The notes beneath the pieces are model-generated. The model was given only the letters and a program-made list of their open reading frames with translations. It did no database searches and was not told where the DNA came from. Below are positions 25,267 to 34,427 of a DNA stretch of 64,000 bases, in pieces. The stretch is from Bacteroidota bacterium (GTDB lineage Bacteria > Bacteroidota > Bacteroidia > Flavobacteriales > Flavobacteriaceae): the NCBI GenBank assembly GCA_023387965.1, contig JAEWHE010000041.1:124001-188000 (forward strand), read 5' to 3'. Position numbers and translations under genes: made by a program. Position 1 is the stretch's first letter, and each line of letters begins with the position of its first letter.

Positions 25267-26283
25267 ATGAGCAAAATAATCGCTTTTGGCGAAATTTTAA
25301 TGCGACTTTCTCCACCAGATTCATTGCGGTTTTCGCAATCCAATTCACTTGACGTTAATTTTGGCGGAGGCGAATTTAATGTGGCGGCTTGTTTGGCGAA
25401 TTTTGGTTTGAAAACTGAATTTGTCACCGCTTTGCCGGAAAATGAATTGGGAATCAAGGCTTTATCGGAAATTAAAAAAAATAGTGTTGGCACAAAAAAT
25501 ACAGCGATTTCAGGAAAACGACTTGGGATTTATTTTTTGGAAGAAGGTTCGGCAATTCGCGCATCGAAAGTAATTTACGACCGTGAAAACAGCGCAATTG
25601 CTAATGCTGACGAAGATTTATTTGATTGGGAAAAAATTTTTGAAGGAGCGACTTGGTTCCACTTTAGCGGCATCACGCCTGCAATTTCTCAATCAGCGGC
25701 AAATATTTGTAAGAAAGCGATCACATTTGCTGAAAAAGCGGGTTTAACCATTTCTTGCGATTTGAATTTTCGGGCAAAATTATGGCAATACGGTAAAAAA
25801 CCGCATGAAATCATGCCGGAACTATTACAGGATTGTGATGTAATTTTAGGCGATATTGATACGGCTTTGATGTATTTGGGTCAAGCCCAAATTTATCCGG
25901 ATTACCAAAACAAAGATTCGGTTAAAAATGCGTATTTATCGGTTTTTCAAATGTTGCCTAATCTTAAAAAAATGGCGACAACTTTACGATATTCTTTCGG
26001 TACAAACCATCAAAAAATAGGTGGAATTCTCAGCACGAACGAGGAAATTTATTACGCTTCGGAATACGACATCAACCCGGTTTTAGACAGGATAGGAACG
26101 GGCGACGCTTTTATGGGTGGTTTAGTTTATGGTTTACACCAAAATTTTTCGCCTCAAGAAATCATCAATTTGGCTACTGCAAATTGCGTTTTTAAACACA
26201 CCGTAAAAGGCGATGTGCAACAGGCAACTTTGCAAGAAATTTTGGCATTAACTAACGGATCAACCTCAAATATTTTGAGATAA
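25267..26283 (+). CDS. kdgK: 2-keto-3-deoxygluconate kinase
   Basis: This 338-residue PfkB-family sugar kinase has the N-terminal FGEILMRLSP and NFGGGEFNVAACLANFG substrate-side motif, and the C-terminal catalytic signature DRIGTGDAFMGGLVYGL, whose Asp is the catalytic base. It phosphorylates 2-keto-3-deoxygluconate to KDPG in the cytosol. It lies 12 bp after uxaC and 10 bp before eda, matching the order of the pathway. Confidence 0.93.
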   Translation: MSKIIAFGEILMRLSPPDSLRFSQSNSLDVNFGGGEFNVAACLANFGLKTEFVTALPENELGIKALSEIKKNSVGTKNTAISGKRLGIYFLEEGSAIRASKVIYDRENSAIANADEDLFDWEKIFEGATWFHFSGITPAISQSAANICKKAITFAEKAGLTISCDLNFRAKLWQYGKKPHEIMPELLQDCDVILGDIDTALMYLGQAQIYPDYQNKDSVKNAYLSVFQMLPNLKKMATTLRYSFGTNHQKIGGILSTNEEIYYASEYDINPVLDRIGTGDAFMGGLVYGLHQNFSPQEIINLATANCVFKHTVKGDVQQATLQEILALTNGSTSNILR

Positions 26284-26293
26284 AATAAAAATT

Positions 26294-26968
26294 ATGGCAC
26301 AATTTACAAGAATAGAAGTGGCAAATGTGATGAAGCAAACTGGCTTGGTTCCTTTGTTTTACCACGAAAATCCGGAAACCGCAATTCAAATTTTAAAAGC
26401 GTGTTACGAAGGTGGCGCAAGGGTTTTAGAATTTACGGCTCGAGGCGAATTTGCCCATGAAGTTTTTACCGAAATGGTAAAATTTGCAAAAAAAGAATTG
26501 CCCGAAATGATTATAGGAGTTGGTTCCGTAACGGATGGAGCAATGGCTTCTTTTTATTTGCAATGTGGCGCAAATTTTATCGTAACGCCGGTTTTTAGAG
26601 AAGATGTGGCACAAGTTTGTAACCGTCAGAAAATTTTGTGGCTTCCGGGTTGTGGTTCGTTAACCGAAATTGCCAAAGCCGAAGAAATGGGTTGTGAAAT
26701 CGTGAAATTATTTCCTGCCGGAATTTACGGTCACGAATTTGTAAAAAATATCAAAGGTCCGCAACCGTGGACATCCATTATGCCAACCGGCGGAATTTTT
26801 CCCACCAAAGAAAGTATTGAGCCGTGGATTAAAGCTGGTGTAATTTGCGTTGGAATTGGCTCTCAATTGATTCACCCGGATTTGATTGATCAACAAAACT
26901 TCGGGAAATTGTCAGCTGATGTAAAAAATGTTTTGAACATCATTCAGAATAGTAAAGAAAATTCTTAA
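26294..26968 (+). CDS. eda: KDPG aldolase (2-dehydro-3-deoxyphosphogluconate aldolase)
   Basis: This 224-residue class I aldolase splits KDPG into pyruvate and glyceraldehyde-3-phosphate. The Schiff-base lysine is K138 in EIVKLFPAG. The general acid lies in LEFTARG, and the phosphate-binding part is in MPTGGIFPTKESIEPW. Length is normal for Eda. It ends the glucuronate operon; the regulator gene follows after 83 bp with its own promoter-like sequence. Confidence 0.95.
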   Translation: MAQFTRIEVANVMKQTGLVPLFYHENPETAIQILKACYEGGARVLEFTARGEFAHEVFTEMVKFAKKELPEMIIGVGSVTDGAMASFYLQCGANFIVTPVFREDVAQVCNRQKILWLPGCGSLTEIAKAEEMGCEIVKLFPAGIYGHEFVKNIKGPQPWTSIMPTGGIFPTKESIEPWIKAGVICVGIGSQLIHPDLIDQQNFGKLSADVKNVLNIIQNSKENS

Positions 26969-26993
26969 AAAACGGGAAGAAACGTTTTTCTGT

Positions 26994-27024
26994 TTGCAGT
27001 TCTCCTAAAAAAAATTAAAATTTG
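26994..27024 (+). promoter_or_regulatory. Candidate promoter of the hybrid regulator gene
   Basis: TTG at 26994-26996 and AAAATTTG at 27017-27024 (one mismatch to TAnnTTTG) are separated by 20 bp, 27 bp before the ATG. No ACCC direct repeat precedes it, consistent with constitutive regulator expression. Confidence 0.45.
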
Positions 27025-27051
27025 CGGGCCACACATTAATAATATTTCCTC

Positions 27052-30000
27052 ATGCATTTTCGAACCTGCCATACGTTTTTCGTTTTTATTTTTTGCTGGA
27101 TGAGTGCATTTGCCCAAAACTCGGAACTCAGTTTTTCGCAGGTAAATTATTACGAGGATTTTCCGCAAAGTATGATTACCAGTATGGTTCAAACCAGAAA
27201 GGGATTTATTTGGATGGGTTCGGAAAACGGGTTGTTTCGGTATGATTCGTATAATTTTCAGCGCTACATTCGCGATAAAAATCGGGACGGAAGTTTGAGC
27301 AACAACCACGTCAATGTGATTTTTGAAGACAGTCAAGAAAATATTTGGATTGGAACCAACCACGGTTTGAATTTGTTTAATAAAAATGCTGACAATTTCA
27401 CGCCAATCAACGTTTCCTCGGTAAAAGGTGGTGTCAATTACATCAGTTCTTTGGCGGAAGATGGCGAAAAAAATTTGTGGGTTGGGACTTTTGGCGGTAT
27501 TAAAAAATACAATCCAAAAACAAAACAACTCGAAAACATCAATAACGACGCTAATTTTCCATTAAATCAAAGTCGTGTTTTGTCGTTGTTTTATGATGAA
27601 AATTTCGGAATGTTTGTGGGAACGGCAAGTGGCATTTTGTATTTTAACCCAAAAACTGCCGAACTCCAAAATTTACCTTCAGGTTTTTATGCTAACGCAA
27701 ATTTTTTGACTGCAAAAATCAGGACAATAACCAAAGACAGTCAAGGCAACTTATGGTTTGGTTCTGAAAGCCAAGGCGTTTTTCATTATGCAAAAGGTAA
27801 TAATACTCTTACACAATACAAACATGATTTTGCCAACCAAAATTCGGTTTCTTCCAACTGGATTAACGATATTGTTGAGGTAGGTGCCAACACCATTTGG
27901 TTTGCTACCGATGATGGTTTGTCCATTTTTAACAAACAAACCAAAAATTTTTCTCGCCATAACCACAGCCCAATCAACAGTTCCAGTATTTCTGACAACA
28001 ATTTGAAATGTTTTTTGAAAGATAAAAATCAATGTATTTGGGTTGGAACAAATGCCGGAGGAATTAATTTTTATAACAAAACCAATGCTAATTTTTGGTC
28101 GATTGGTGAAGTCACAAACGGTAAATTCGGACTAAATTCTGCAATTGTAAGTGCTGTAATTCCCGAAAACAATGGATCGGTTTGGGTAGGAACTTATGGC
28201 GGCGGACTTACATTTTTGGATTTGAATCAAAATAAATCAATTTCATTCGTGATTGATAATGATCAGAAAAAAACTAAAAATTTGATCACGGCGCTTGCCA
28301 ATCATGGTGCTAACAGTATTATTTGCGGAACTTTTAACGGCTTATTTCGATTTGATAAATTTTCGAAAAAATTTACATCGATTGCGTTGTCAAATGATGG
28401 AAAAATTGAAGACGAACGCCCCATCACTTCTATTATTTCGGATGGTTCAGAACTTTGGATTGGTACCAATGGCAATGGATTGAAGCATATTTTAGCGGAT
28501 GGAACTGTTGAACATTTTCGCTCGGATGGAACACCAAATTCGCTCTCGGATAATTTTGTGATGTCGCTGGAAAACAGGCCAAACGGAGTTTGGATTGCCA
28601 CGCAAAACGGTTTGAATTATTTTGATAAACAGAAAAAAGCCGTAACCCAAATTTACAAAACAAATACCCAAAAAAGAATCGCTAACAACAGCTTAACGGT
28701 GATGTTTACTGATGTTAAAGGAAGATTATGGATTGGAGCAGATTATGATGGATTGTTTTGTTTTGATGAAAAAACACAAACTTTTCACACGTTTAACAAA
28801 GCCAATGGTTTTACGGATGCCGCAATAAAAAGTATTACCGAAGACGCTTCAGGGAATTTATGGGTTGGTTCCGAAGATAAATTGTATCAGTTTAGTTTCA
28901 ACGGAAAAAAATCTAAAAAAAATCCTTTGGCAGCAAAAATTACACGTTATTCTTCTCGTGACGGGGTTTATGCCAAACAATTTTCAAATAACAGTGCAAT
29001 TCAAGTCAACGAAAATTTAGTGGCTTTCGGAACGGCCAAAGGTTTGATGTTTTTTAATCCAAAAAAAATTATAAAACTTGGACATGACAATCAAGTTGTG
29101 CTGACAAAACTCGTTGTAAACAATGAAAAAATTAATCCCGGAGAAGAAAACGAGATTTTAAGCCGAAACATTTCGGACACTAAAACCATTACGTTGCAAC
29201 ACAATCAACGCGATATTGGTTTAGAATTTAGCAATCTTAATTTCATCAATCCTAAAAAAAGCATTTATTCTTACCAATTAAATAGCGCTTCAGAACAAGA
29301 CGAATGGCACAACATTGGTTCGCAAAACCGTATTAATCTTTCCAATCTAAATGCTGGGAAATATCAACTTGTGATAAAATCTACCAATGAAGACGGCAGT
29401 TGGAATGAAGCTGTACAAGTTTTAGATATTAAAATTTTGCCGCCTTGGTGGAAAAGTTGGTGGGCTTATTTATTGTATTTTCTGATCGTTTTAGGAAGTT
29501 CGCTTGTGATTTATCGATTTGTAAAAAACAGGATTAAGCTGAAGCGAGAGTTACTCATGGAACACATGGAAAACGATCGGAAGCAGGAAATTTTTAATAT
29601 GCAATTGAATTTTTTTACCAATATTTCTCATGAAATCCGAACGCCTTTAACTTTAATCAAAGGTCCGGTTGAAGAATTGTTGAGTCATTCTCAAAACGAT
29701 GTGGAAACCGAACAAAAACTCAAAACGATTCAGCAAAATTCTGAACGATTGCTGAAGCTGGTAAACGAATTGCTCGATTTTAGAAAAGCCGAAAAAGGCC
29801 ACATGAAAATGTATTTTGAAAAGCATGATATTGTGGCGTTTTGTTTCGAGATATTTGAGTCATTTAAAGGTCTTGCTACGCAAAAAAATATCGAGTACAA
29901 ATTTGTCTTGAATACCAATTCCATTTTTGTTTATTTCGACAAAAATCAGATGGAAAAGGTGATTTTCAATCTATTATCGAATGCGTTTAAATTTACCAAA

Positions 30001-31182
30001 AAACACGGAAAAATTGTGTTAGCGGTTGAAAAAGGAACTGATTTAGAAAATAAAATTTTCATTAAAGTTAGAGACAACGGCATCGGGATCCCGGAAAATA
30101 GCAGGGATCATATTTTTAACCGATTTTTTCAGGTTGATGACCGTGGCGTTCACAATATGGGAAGTGGCGTTGGTTTGGCGTTGTCCAAAAGCATCATTGA
30201 ATTGCACAAAGGCGAAATCTCGATTTTGGAGGAAAAAGACAGTTGGGCGAATACTGTTTTTCAAATTGCGTTGCAGTTAGGAAATCAGCATCTGCTTGAG
30301 GAAAATATTTTTGATAGTACCGAAACCGAAGTTCCAAATGTGATTAAAACTGAGGGCGAATTGCCAGAATTATTGTCTCCAGAATCAGAATTAATTGAAA
30401 ATTTTGATGATGAAATTGAAATAGATTTGGAGAAAAAAACTGTAATGGTCGTAGAAGATAATGAGGAAGTGAGAAAATTTGTGGTCAACATTTTAAAAGA
30501 AGATTACCAAATGATCGATTTCCCAAATGCGCTTGATGCGATAGAATTTTTGCTAAAAGAAATTCCGGATATTATTATCAGTGATGTGATGATGCCCGAA
30601 ATGGATGGTTTAGAGTTTACAACTTACCTCAAAACTAACGAAACAACTAATCACATTCCGGTAATATTATTGACCGCGAAAGCATCAACGGATAATAAAA
30701 TTGAAGGATTGTCAACTGGAGCAGACGCATATATTTCGAAGCCGTTCAGTACCAAAATTTTAAAATTGAGTGTGGCAAATTTGCTTTCGTCCAAAGAAAT
30801 TTTGCGTCAGAAATACAGCGGAAATTCCATCATCAAATCTGATATTGATAAGTTGACCACGCCTGAAGAAAGTTTTCTAAAAAAACTAATGAAAGTGATT
30901 GAAGAAAATCTGGAAAATCCTGATTTTGATGTAAATATGTTGGTCAAAGAAATTGGCATGAGCCGAACCATTTTATACAAAAAGGTTAATTCTTTAACGG
31001 ATCATTCAGTGGCAAGTTTAATAAAACACGTTCGATTGAAAAAAGCTGCCGAAATTATTGCCAACACCACTTTCCCAATTTCGGAGGTAGCGTTTATGGT
31101 TGGCTTTAACGATCGCAAACATTTTAGTAGAGAGTTCAAAAAAGTATATAAAGTTTCGCCAACGCTTTACAAAAACGATTGA
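27052..31182 (+). CDS. Hybrid two-component system sensor/regulator (HTCS) of the glycan locus
   Basis: This 1376-residue protein carries a complete signalling path. It has a signal peptide (cleavage near SAFAQ), about fourteen Reg_prop propeller blades (repeated patterns such as NIWIGTNHGLNLF and LWVGSEDKLYQF), a Y_Y_Y domain (about 700-790) and a membrane span after WWKSWWAYLLYF (about 797-824). The kinase follows, with H860 in NISHEIRTPLTLIKGP and an ATPase with DNGIGIPENSRDHIFNRFFQ, then a receiver with D1178 in SDVMMPEMDG and a C-terminal AraC helix-turn-helix pair (about 1270-1374). The periplasmic propellers should bind an oligosaccharide of the target glycan and the AraC part should activate the locus. 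The five ACCC direct repeats nearby are its proposed sites. Confidence 0.95.
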   Translation: MHFRTCHTFFVFIFCWMSAFAQNSELSFSQVNYYEDFPQSMITSMVQTRKGFIWMGSENGLFRYDSYNFQRYIRDKNRDGSLSNNHVNVIFEDSQENIWIGTNHGLNLFNKNADNFTPINVSSVKGGVNYISSLAEDGEKNLWVGTFGGIKKYNPKTKQLENINNDANFPLNQSRVLSLFYDENFGMFVGTASGILYFNPKTAELQNLPSGFYANANFLTAKIRTITKDSQGNLWFGSESQGVFHYAKGNNTLTQYKHDFANQNSVSSNWINDIVEVGANTIWFATDDGLSIFNKQTKNFSRHNHSPINSSSISDNNLKCFLKDKNQCIWVGTNAGGINFYNKTNANFWSIGEVTNGKFGLNSAIVSAVIPENNGSVWVGTYGGGLTFLDLNQNKSISFVIDNDQKKTKNLITALANHGANSIICGTFNGLFRFDKFSKKFTSIALSNDGKIEDERPITSIISDGSELWIGTNGNGLKHILADGTVEHFRSDGTPNSLSDNFVMSLENRPNGVWIATQNGLNYFDKQKKAVTQIYKTNTQKRIANNSLTVMFTDVKGRLWIGADYDGLFCFDEKTQTFHTFNKANGFTDAAIKSITEDASGNLWVGSEDKLYQFSFNGKKSKKNPLAAKITRYSSRDGVYAKQFSNNSAIQVNENLVAFGTAKGLMFFNPKKIIKLGHDNQVVLTKLVVNNEKINPGEENEILSRNISDTKTITLQHNQRDIGLEFSNLNFINPKKSIYSYQLNSASEQDEWHNIGSQNRINLSNLNAGKYQLVIKSTNEDGSWNEAVQVLDIKILPPWWKSWWAYLLYFLIVLGSSLVIYRFVKNRIKLKRELLMEHMENDRKQEIFNMQLNFFTNISHEIRTPLTLIKGPVEELLSHSQNDVETEQKLKTIQQNSERLLKLVNELLDFRKAEKGHMKMYFEKHDIVAFCFEIFESFKGLATQKNIEYKFVLNTNSIFVYFDKNQMEKVIFNLLSNAFKFTKKHGKIVLAVEKGTDLENKIFIKVRDNGIGIPENSRDHIFNRFFQVDDRGVHNMGSGVGLALSKSIIELHKGEISILEEKDSWANTVFQIALQLGNQHLLEENIFDSTETEVPNVIKTEGELPELLSPESELIENFDDEIEIDLEKKTVMVVEDNEEVRKFVVNILKEDYQMIDFPNALDAIEFLLKEIPDIIISDVMMPEMDGLEFTTYLKTNETTNHIPVILLTAKASTDNKIEGLSTGADAYISKPFSTKILKLSVANLLSSKEILRQKYSGNSIIKSDIDKLTTPEESFLKKLMKVIEENLENPDFDVNMLVKEIGMSRTILYKKVNSLTDHSVASLIKHVRLKKAAEIIANTTFPISEVAFMVGFNDRKHFSREFKKVYKVSPTLYKND

Positions 31183-31213
31183 GTTGATCATATTTAAATG
31201 ATACAGATGGCAA

Positions 31214-31250
31214 AAATCTCTTTCAAATTTAACGATTTTGGAAGGGATTT
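31214..31250 (+). terminator. Terminator of the hybrid regulator gene
   Basis: A 14-bp stem with two G-U pairs (AAATCTCTTTCAAA / TTTGGAAGGGATTT) and a 9-nt loop, followed by TTT. It starts 32 bp after the stop at 31182. Confidence 0.75.
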
Positions 31251-31299
31251 TTTATTTCTTAAATTATTGTTAATCAAATTGTTAAATAAGTTAACACAA

Positions 31300-31360
31300 T
31301 ATTACCCCCATAAACGAATATATACAACCCCTTGATTTTAATTTAAAAAATCAAATTTGT
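31300..31360 (+). promoter_or_regulatory. Putative hybrid-regulator operator and susC promoter, site A
   Basis: ACCCCC at 31304-31309 and ACCCC at 31327-31331 are direct repeats 23 bp apart. A TTG -33 element (31332-31334) abuts the second half-site, and CAAATTTG (31352-31359, one mismatch to TAnnTTTG) follows after 17 bp. This places the activator directly against the -33 region, as expected for an AraC-type activator. The susC start is at 31417. Confidence 0.7.
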
Positions 31361-31416
31361 TGACTAACAAACCTTATTGAGTAAATCATAAAAAATAAAC
31401 TAATTTTCTAAGGCAT

Positions 31417-34392
31417 ATGAAAAATTACATTGTTAAAAATGCGGTTTTTATAGTAAGGAATAAAATATGGCAAGTTGCGCTGTTTTTATTTTTTTGCGTA
31501 AGCGCCAATGCACAAACCACAATTACCGGAAACGTCACAGATTCTGCGGGATTACCACTTCCAGGAGTAAGCATTACTGTTGATGGTACGACTATGGGAA
31601 CGTCGTCTGATATGGACGGAAATTATTCTATTCTTGCCCTTCCTTCGCAATCGATATCGTTCAGTTTTGTGGGAATGGATACCGTAAAAAAAGTGGTTGG
31701 CACTCAATCTGAGATTAATGTTGTGATGTCAGAAAATGCTACTATTGACGAAGTTGTAGTGGTTGGTTATGGCTCCAAAAAGAAAAGTGACGTAATTAGT
31801 TCCGTTGCAACGATAAAGGCTGATGATTTAGTCAAAGTGGCCACTTCGGATATTGGGGAAATGATTAGAGGTAAAGCTGCCGGAGTTCAAGTAACGTTGG
31901 CAAGTGGCGCTCCAGGAGGTTCGTCTAACATTACCATTAGAGGTCAACGATCTTTTGCGGCAAATAATAATCCGTTGGTAATTGCAGATGGTGTGATGCT
32001 TGGAAGTATTAACGATATCAATGCCAATGATATCGAATCGATGGAAATTTTAAAAGATGCGGCGGCACAATCTATTTATGGAGCAAGAGCGTCGAGTGGT
32101 GTTATTTTAATTACTACCAAAAGAGGAAAAGAGGGAAAACCAAGGGTTTCGTACAACGGTTTTTCCGGAATTCAAACCATCAACAGAAATTTTGACATTT
32201 ACAGCGGAGAAGAATTTGCGCAGCTAAAAAGAGAAGCTTTTAGAACAAATAACGGTGGAGTTTATAGACCAGACAATGAAATTTTTTCTACGTTAGAATT
32301 AGAAAGCGTGCAAAACGGACAGTTCATCGACTGGGAAAAATTAATGTTGAGAACTGGAGAAACACATAACCACGCTTTTAATATTTCTGCCGGAACCGAA
32401 AATTTCAGTGTTTACAGCAGTATCAATTACATCAATACCAAAGGTGTAATTCCCAATTCTGATTTTAGTAAAGTAGGATTGCGATTAAATGCAGATCAAA
32501 AAATTAACAACTGGTTAAAAATAGGTTTCAATACTTCGTTTCAATTTTCTAAAACCAATAACCCGAATAATAACGGGGTGATTTTAAATACCATTACCAC
32601 CGCACCTTTGGGAAGAGTTTACAATGATGATGGTTCTCTAAGATGGCTTCCGGGTGGATTTGAAGAAAATAAAAATCCGCTGATTGATTTAGCCGAAACC
32701 ACTAACCCTACGGAAAACAGAAATGATATTTTAAACATTTTTGCAGATATTTCTCCGTTCGAAGGATTTAATTACCGTTTAAACGTAAGCAGACGTTCAT
32801 GGAATTACAAAAGAATGTCTTACAATACTTCAAGATCTCTTGCCGGAATTGCCAATAATAACCAAGGTTCAGGAAGCATTCAATTTCAAGATGAGGTAGA
32901 AACGATGTTAGAAAACATTTTTACTTACAAATTTGAAATTAACAAACACCATTTTAATTTAACCGGAGTGCAAAGTATCGCTCAAAAAAAATACAACAAT
33001 TTTGAAAACCGTTCTGAAAGAATCCCTAATGACCTTTTAGAATTGTATGGTTTGGCGGGAGCCTTTTTAAACACGCCTTCAATTTCCGGATGGGAAAGAG
33101 GCATTGTTTCAGGAGTAGCCAGAATTGAGTATGATTATGACAATAAATATTATTTCTCGGTTTCGGGAAGAGCTGATGGTTCTACTGTTTTCGGGCGAAA
33201 TAATAAATGGGCTTATTTCCCGGCCGCCAACTTAGGATGGAATGTTCACCGTGAAGATTTTATGGAAAATATTGAACAAATCAACAATTTAAAATTGAGA
33301 TTTAGTTACGGAAGTGTGGGTAACGAAGCCATTTCTCCCGGAGGAAGTCAATCTGTTGCAGACCAAAGAGATTATGTAATTGGCGGAAGTTTAGTTTCTG
33401 GTTATGCTCCAGGAAATACACTGCCAAACCCTAATCTAAGATGGGAAACTTCAACTACATTCAATGCCGCAATAGATTTAGGATTGTTCAACAACCGCAT
33501 TACTTCAACCGTAGAATTTTACAATACCCGTACCAAAGATCTTTTGGTTTTGGAAGCCGTAGATCCATCTTCGGGTTACCAAAACAGATGGAATAATTTA
33601 GGAGAAGTAGAAAATATGGGGTTAGAAGTAACCGTAAATGGAGATATTATTCGAAAAGAAGATTTCCGTTTGAGCTTAGGACTTACTTTCACCAAAAACA
33701 AAAATAAAATTATTGAATTGTATGGTGAAGGCGATGATGTGTTAAACCGAAGATTCATCGGACAACCGCTTAGTGTTTTTTATCAATTTAAACCAATTGG
33801 AATTTTCCAAGAAGGCGAAAACATTGTAAATTCTGCTCAACCTTTGGCGGTTCCTGGAGATGTAAAATTATTAGACTTAAACGGCGATGGCGTGATTAAT
33901 GATCAAGATCGTGTGATTACTTCACAACTTCCGGATTGGTACGGTACGGTAAATTTAGGAATCAACTATAAAAATTTCGACATGTCCGCTGATTTTTACA
34001 CCGTTCAAGGTGTTACAAGAAATAACCCGTTTTTGTATGGTTATTTAGAAGGAGGTTCGCTTCGCGGAATTAAAAACGGTATCAAACAAAATTATTGGAC
34101 TCCGGAAAATCCAGGCGGAAATTTCCCAAGACCAATTGAAGGTAACGACCCGCAGAACATTTGGAGTTTAGGTTTGCAAGACGCTTCATACATCAGATTG
34201 CAAAACATTACTTTCGGTTATACGTTGCCATCGCAAGTGCTTAAAAGCATTGGTTTGTCTAACTTAAGATTATATGTTACCGGAAGTAACTTGTTTACCA
34301 TCACAGATTTCCAATCATTTAGTCCGGAAAGAAATCCTAATGAATATCCTGAACCTGTAACGGTTGTAACTGGATTACAAATCGGATTCTAA
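31417..34392 (+). CDS. susC: SusC/RagA-type TonB-dependent outer-membrane transporter
   Basis: This 991-residue protein has an N-terminal leader ending near SANAQ, a carboxypeptidase-D-like domain (about 34-110; ITGNVTDSAGLPLPGVSITV), the TonB-box region and plug starting at DEVVVVGYGSKKKSDVISSV, with DAAAQSIYGARASSGVILIT typical of RagA plugs. A 22-strand barrel follows, ending in an aromatic residue (GLQIGF). It imports oligosaccharides across the outer membrane with energy from TonB. It pairs with the SusD gene 35 bp downstream, which would form its extracellular lid. There is no STN domain, so there is no link to an anti-sigma factor; control is through the hybrid regulator. Confidence 0.96.
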   Translation: MKNYIVKNAVFIVRNKIWQVALFLFFCVSANAQTTITGNVTDSAGLPLPGVSITVDGTTMGTSSDMDGNYSILALPSQSISFSFVGMDTVKKVVGTQSEINVVMSENATIDEVVVVGYGSKKKSDVISSVATIKADDLVKVATSDIGEMIRGKAAGVQVTLASGAPGGSSNITIRGQRSFAANNNPLVIADGVMLGSINDINANDIESMEILKDAAAQSIYGARASSGVILITTKRGKEGKPRVSYNGFSGIQTINRNFDIYSGEEFAQLKREAFRTNNGGVYRPDNEIFSTLELESVQNGQFIDWEKLMLRTGETHNHAFNISAGTENFSVYSSINYINTKGVIPNSDFSKVGLRLNADQKINNWLKIGFNTSFQFSKTNNPNNNGVILNTITTAPLGRVYNDDGSLRWLPGGFEENKNPLIDLAETTNPTENRNDILNIFADISPFEGFNYRLNVSRRSWNYKRMSYNTSRSLAGIANNNQGSGSIQFQDEVETMLENIFTYKFEINKHHFNLTGVQSIAQKKYNNFENRSERIPNDLLELYGLAGAFLNTPSISGWERGIVSGVARIEYDYDNKYYFSVSGRADGSTVFGRNNKWAYFPAANLGWNVHREDFMENIEQINNLKLRFSYGSVGNEAISPGGSQSVADQRDYVIGGSLVSGYAPGNTLPNPNLRWETSTTFNAAIDLGLFNNRITSTVEFYNTRTKDLLVLEAVDPSSGYQNRWNNLGEVENMGLEVTVNGDIIRKEDFRLSLGLTFTKNKNKIIELYGEGDDVLNRRFIGQPLSVFYQFKPIGIFQEGENIVNSAQPLAVPGDVKLLDLNGDGVINDQDRVITSQLPDWYGTVNLGINYKNFDMSADFYTVQGVTRNNPFLYGYLEGGSLRGIKNGIKQNYWTPENPGGNFPRPIEGNDPQNIWSLGLQDASYIRLQNITFGYTLPSQVLKSIGLSNLRLYVTGSNLFTITDFQSFSPERNPNEYPEPVTVVTGLQIGF

Positions 34393-34427
34393 TTTATTTC
34401 GACTTAAAATTTTAAAAAATAAAAATT

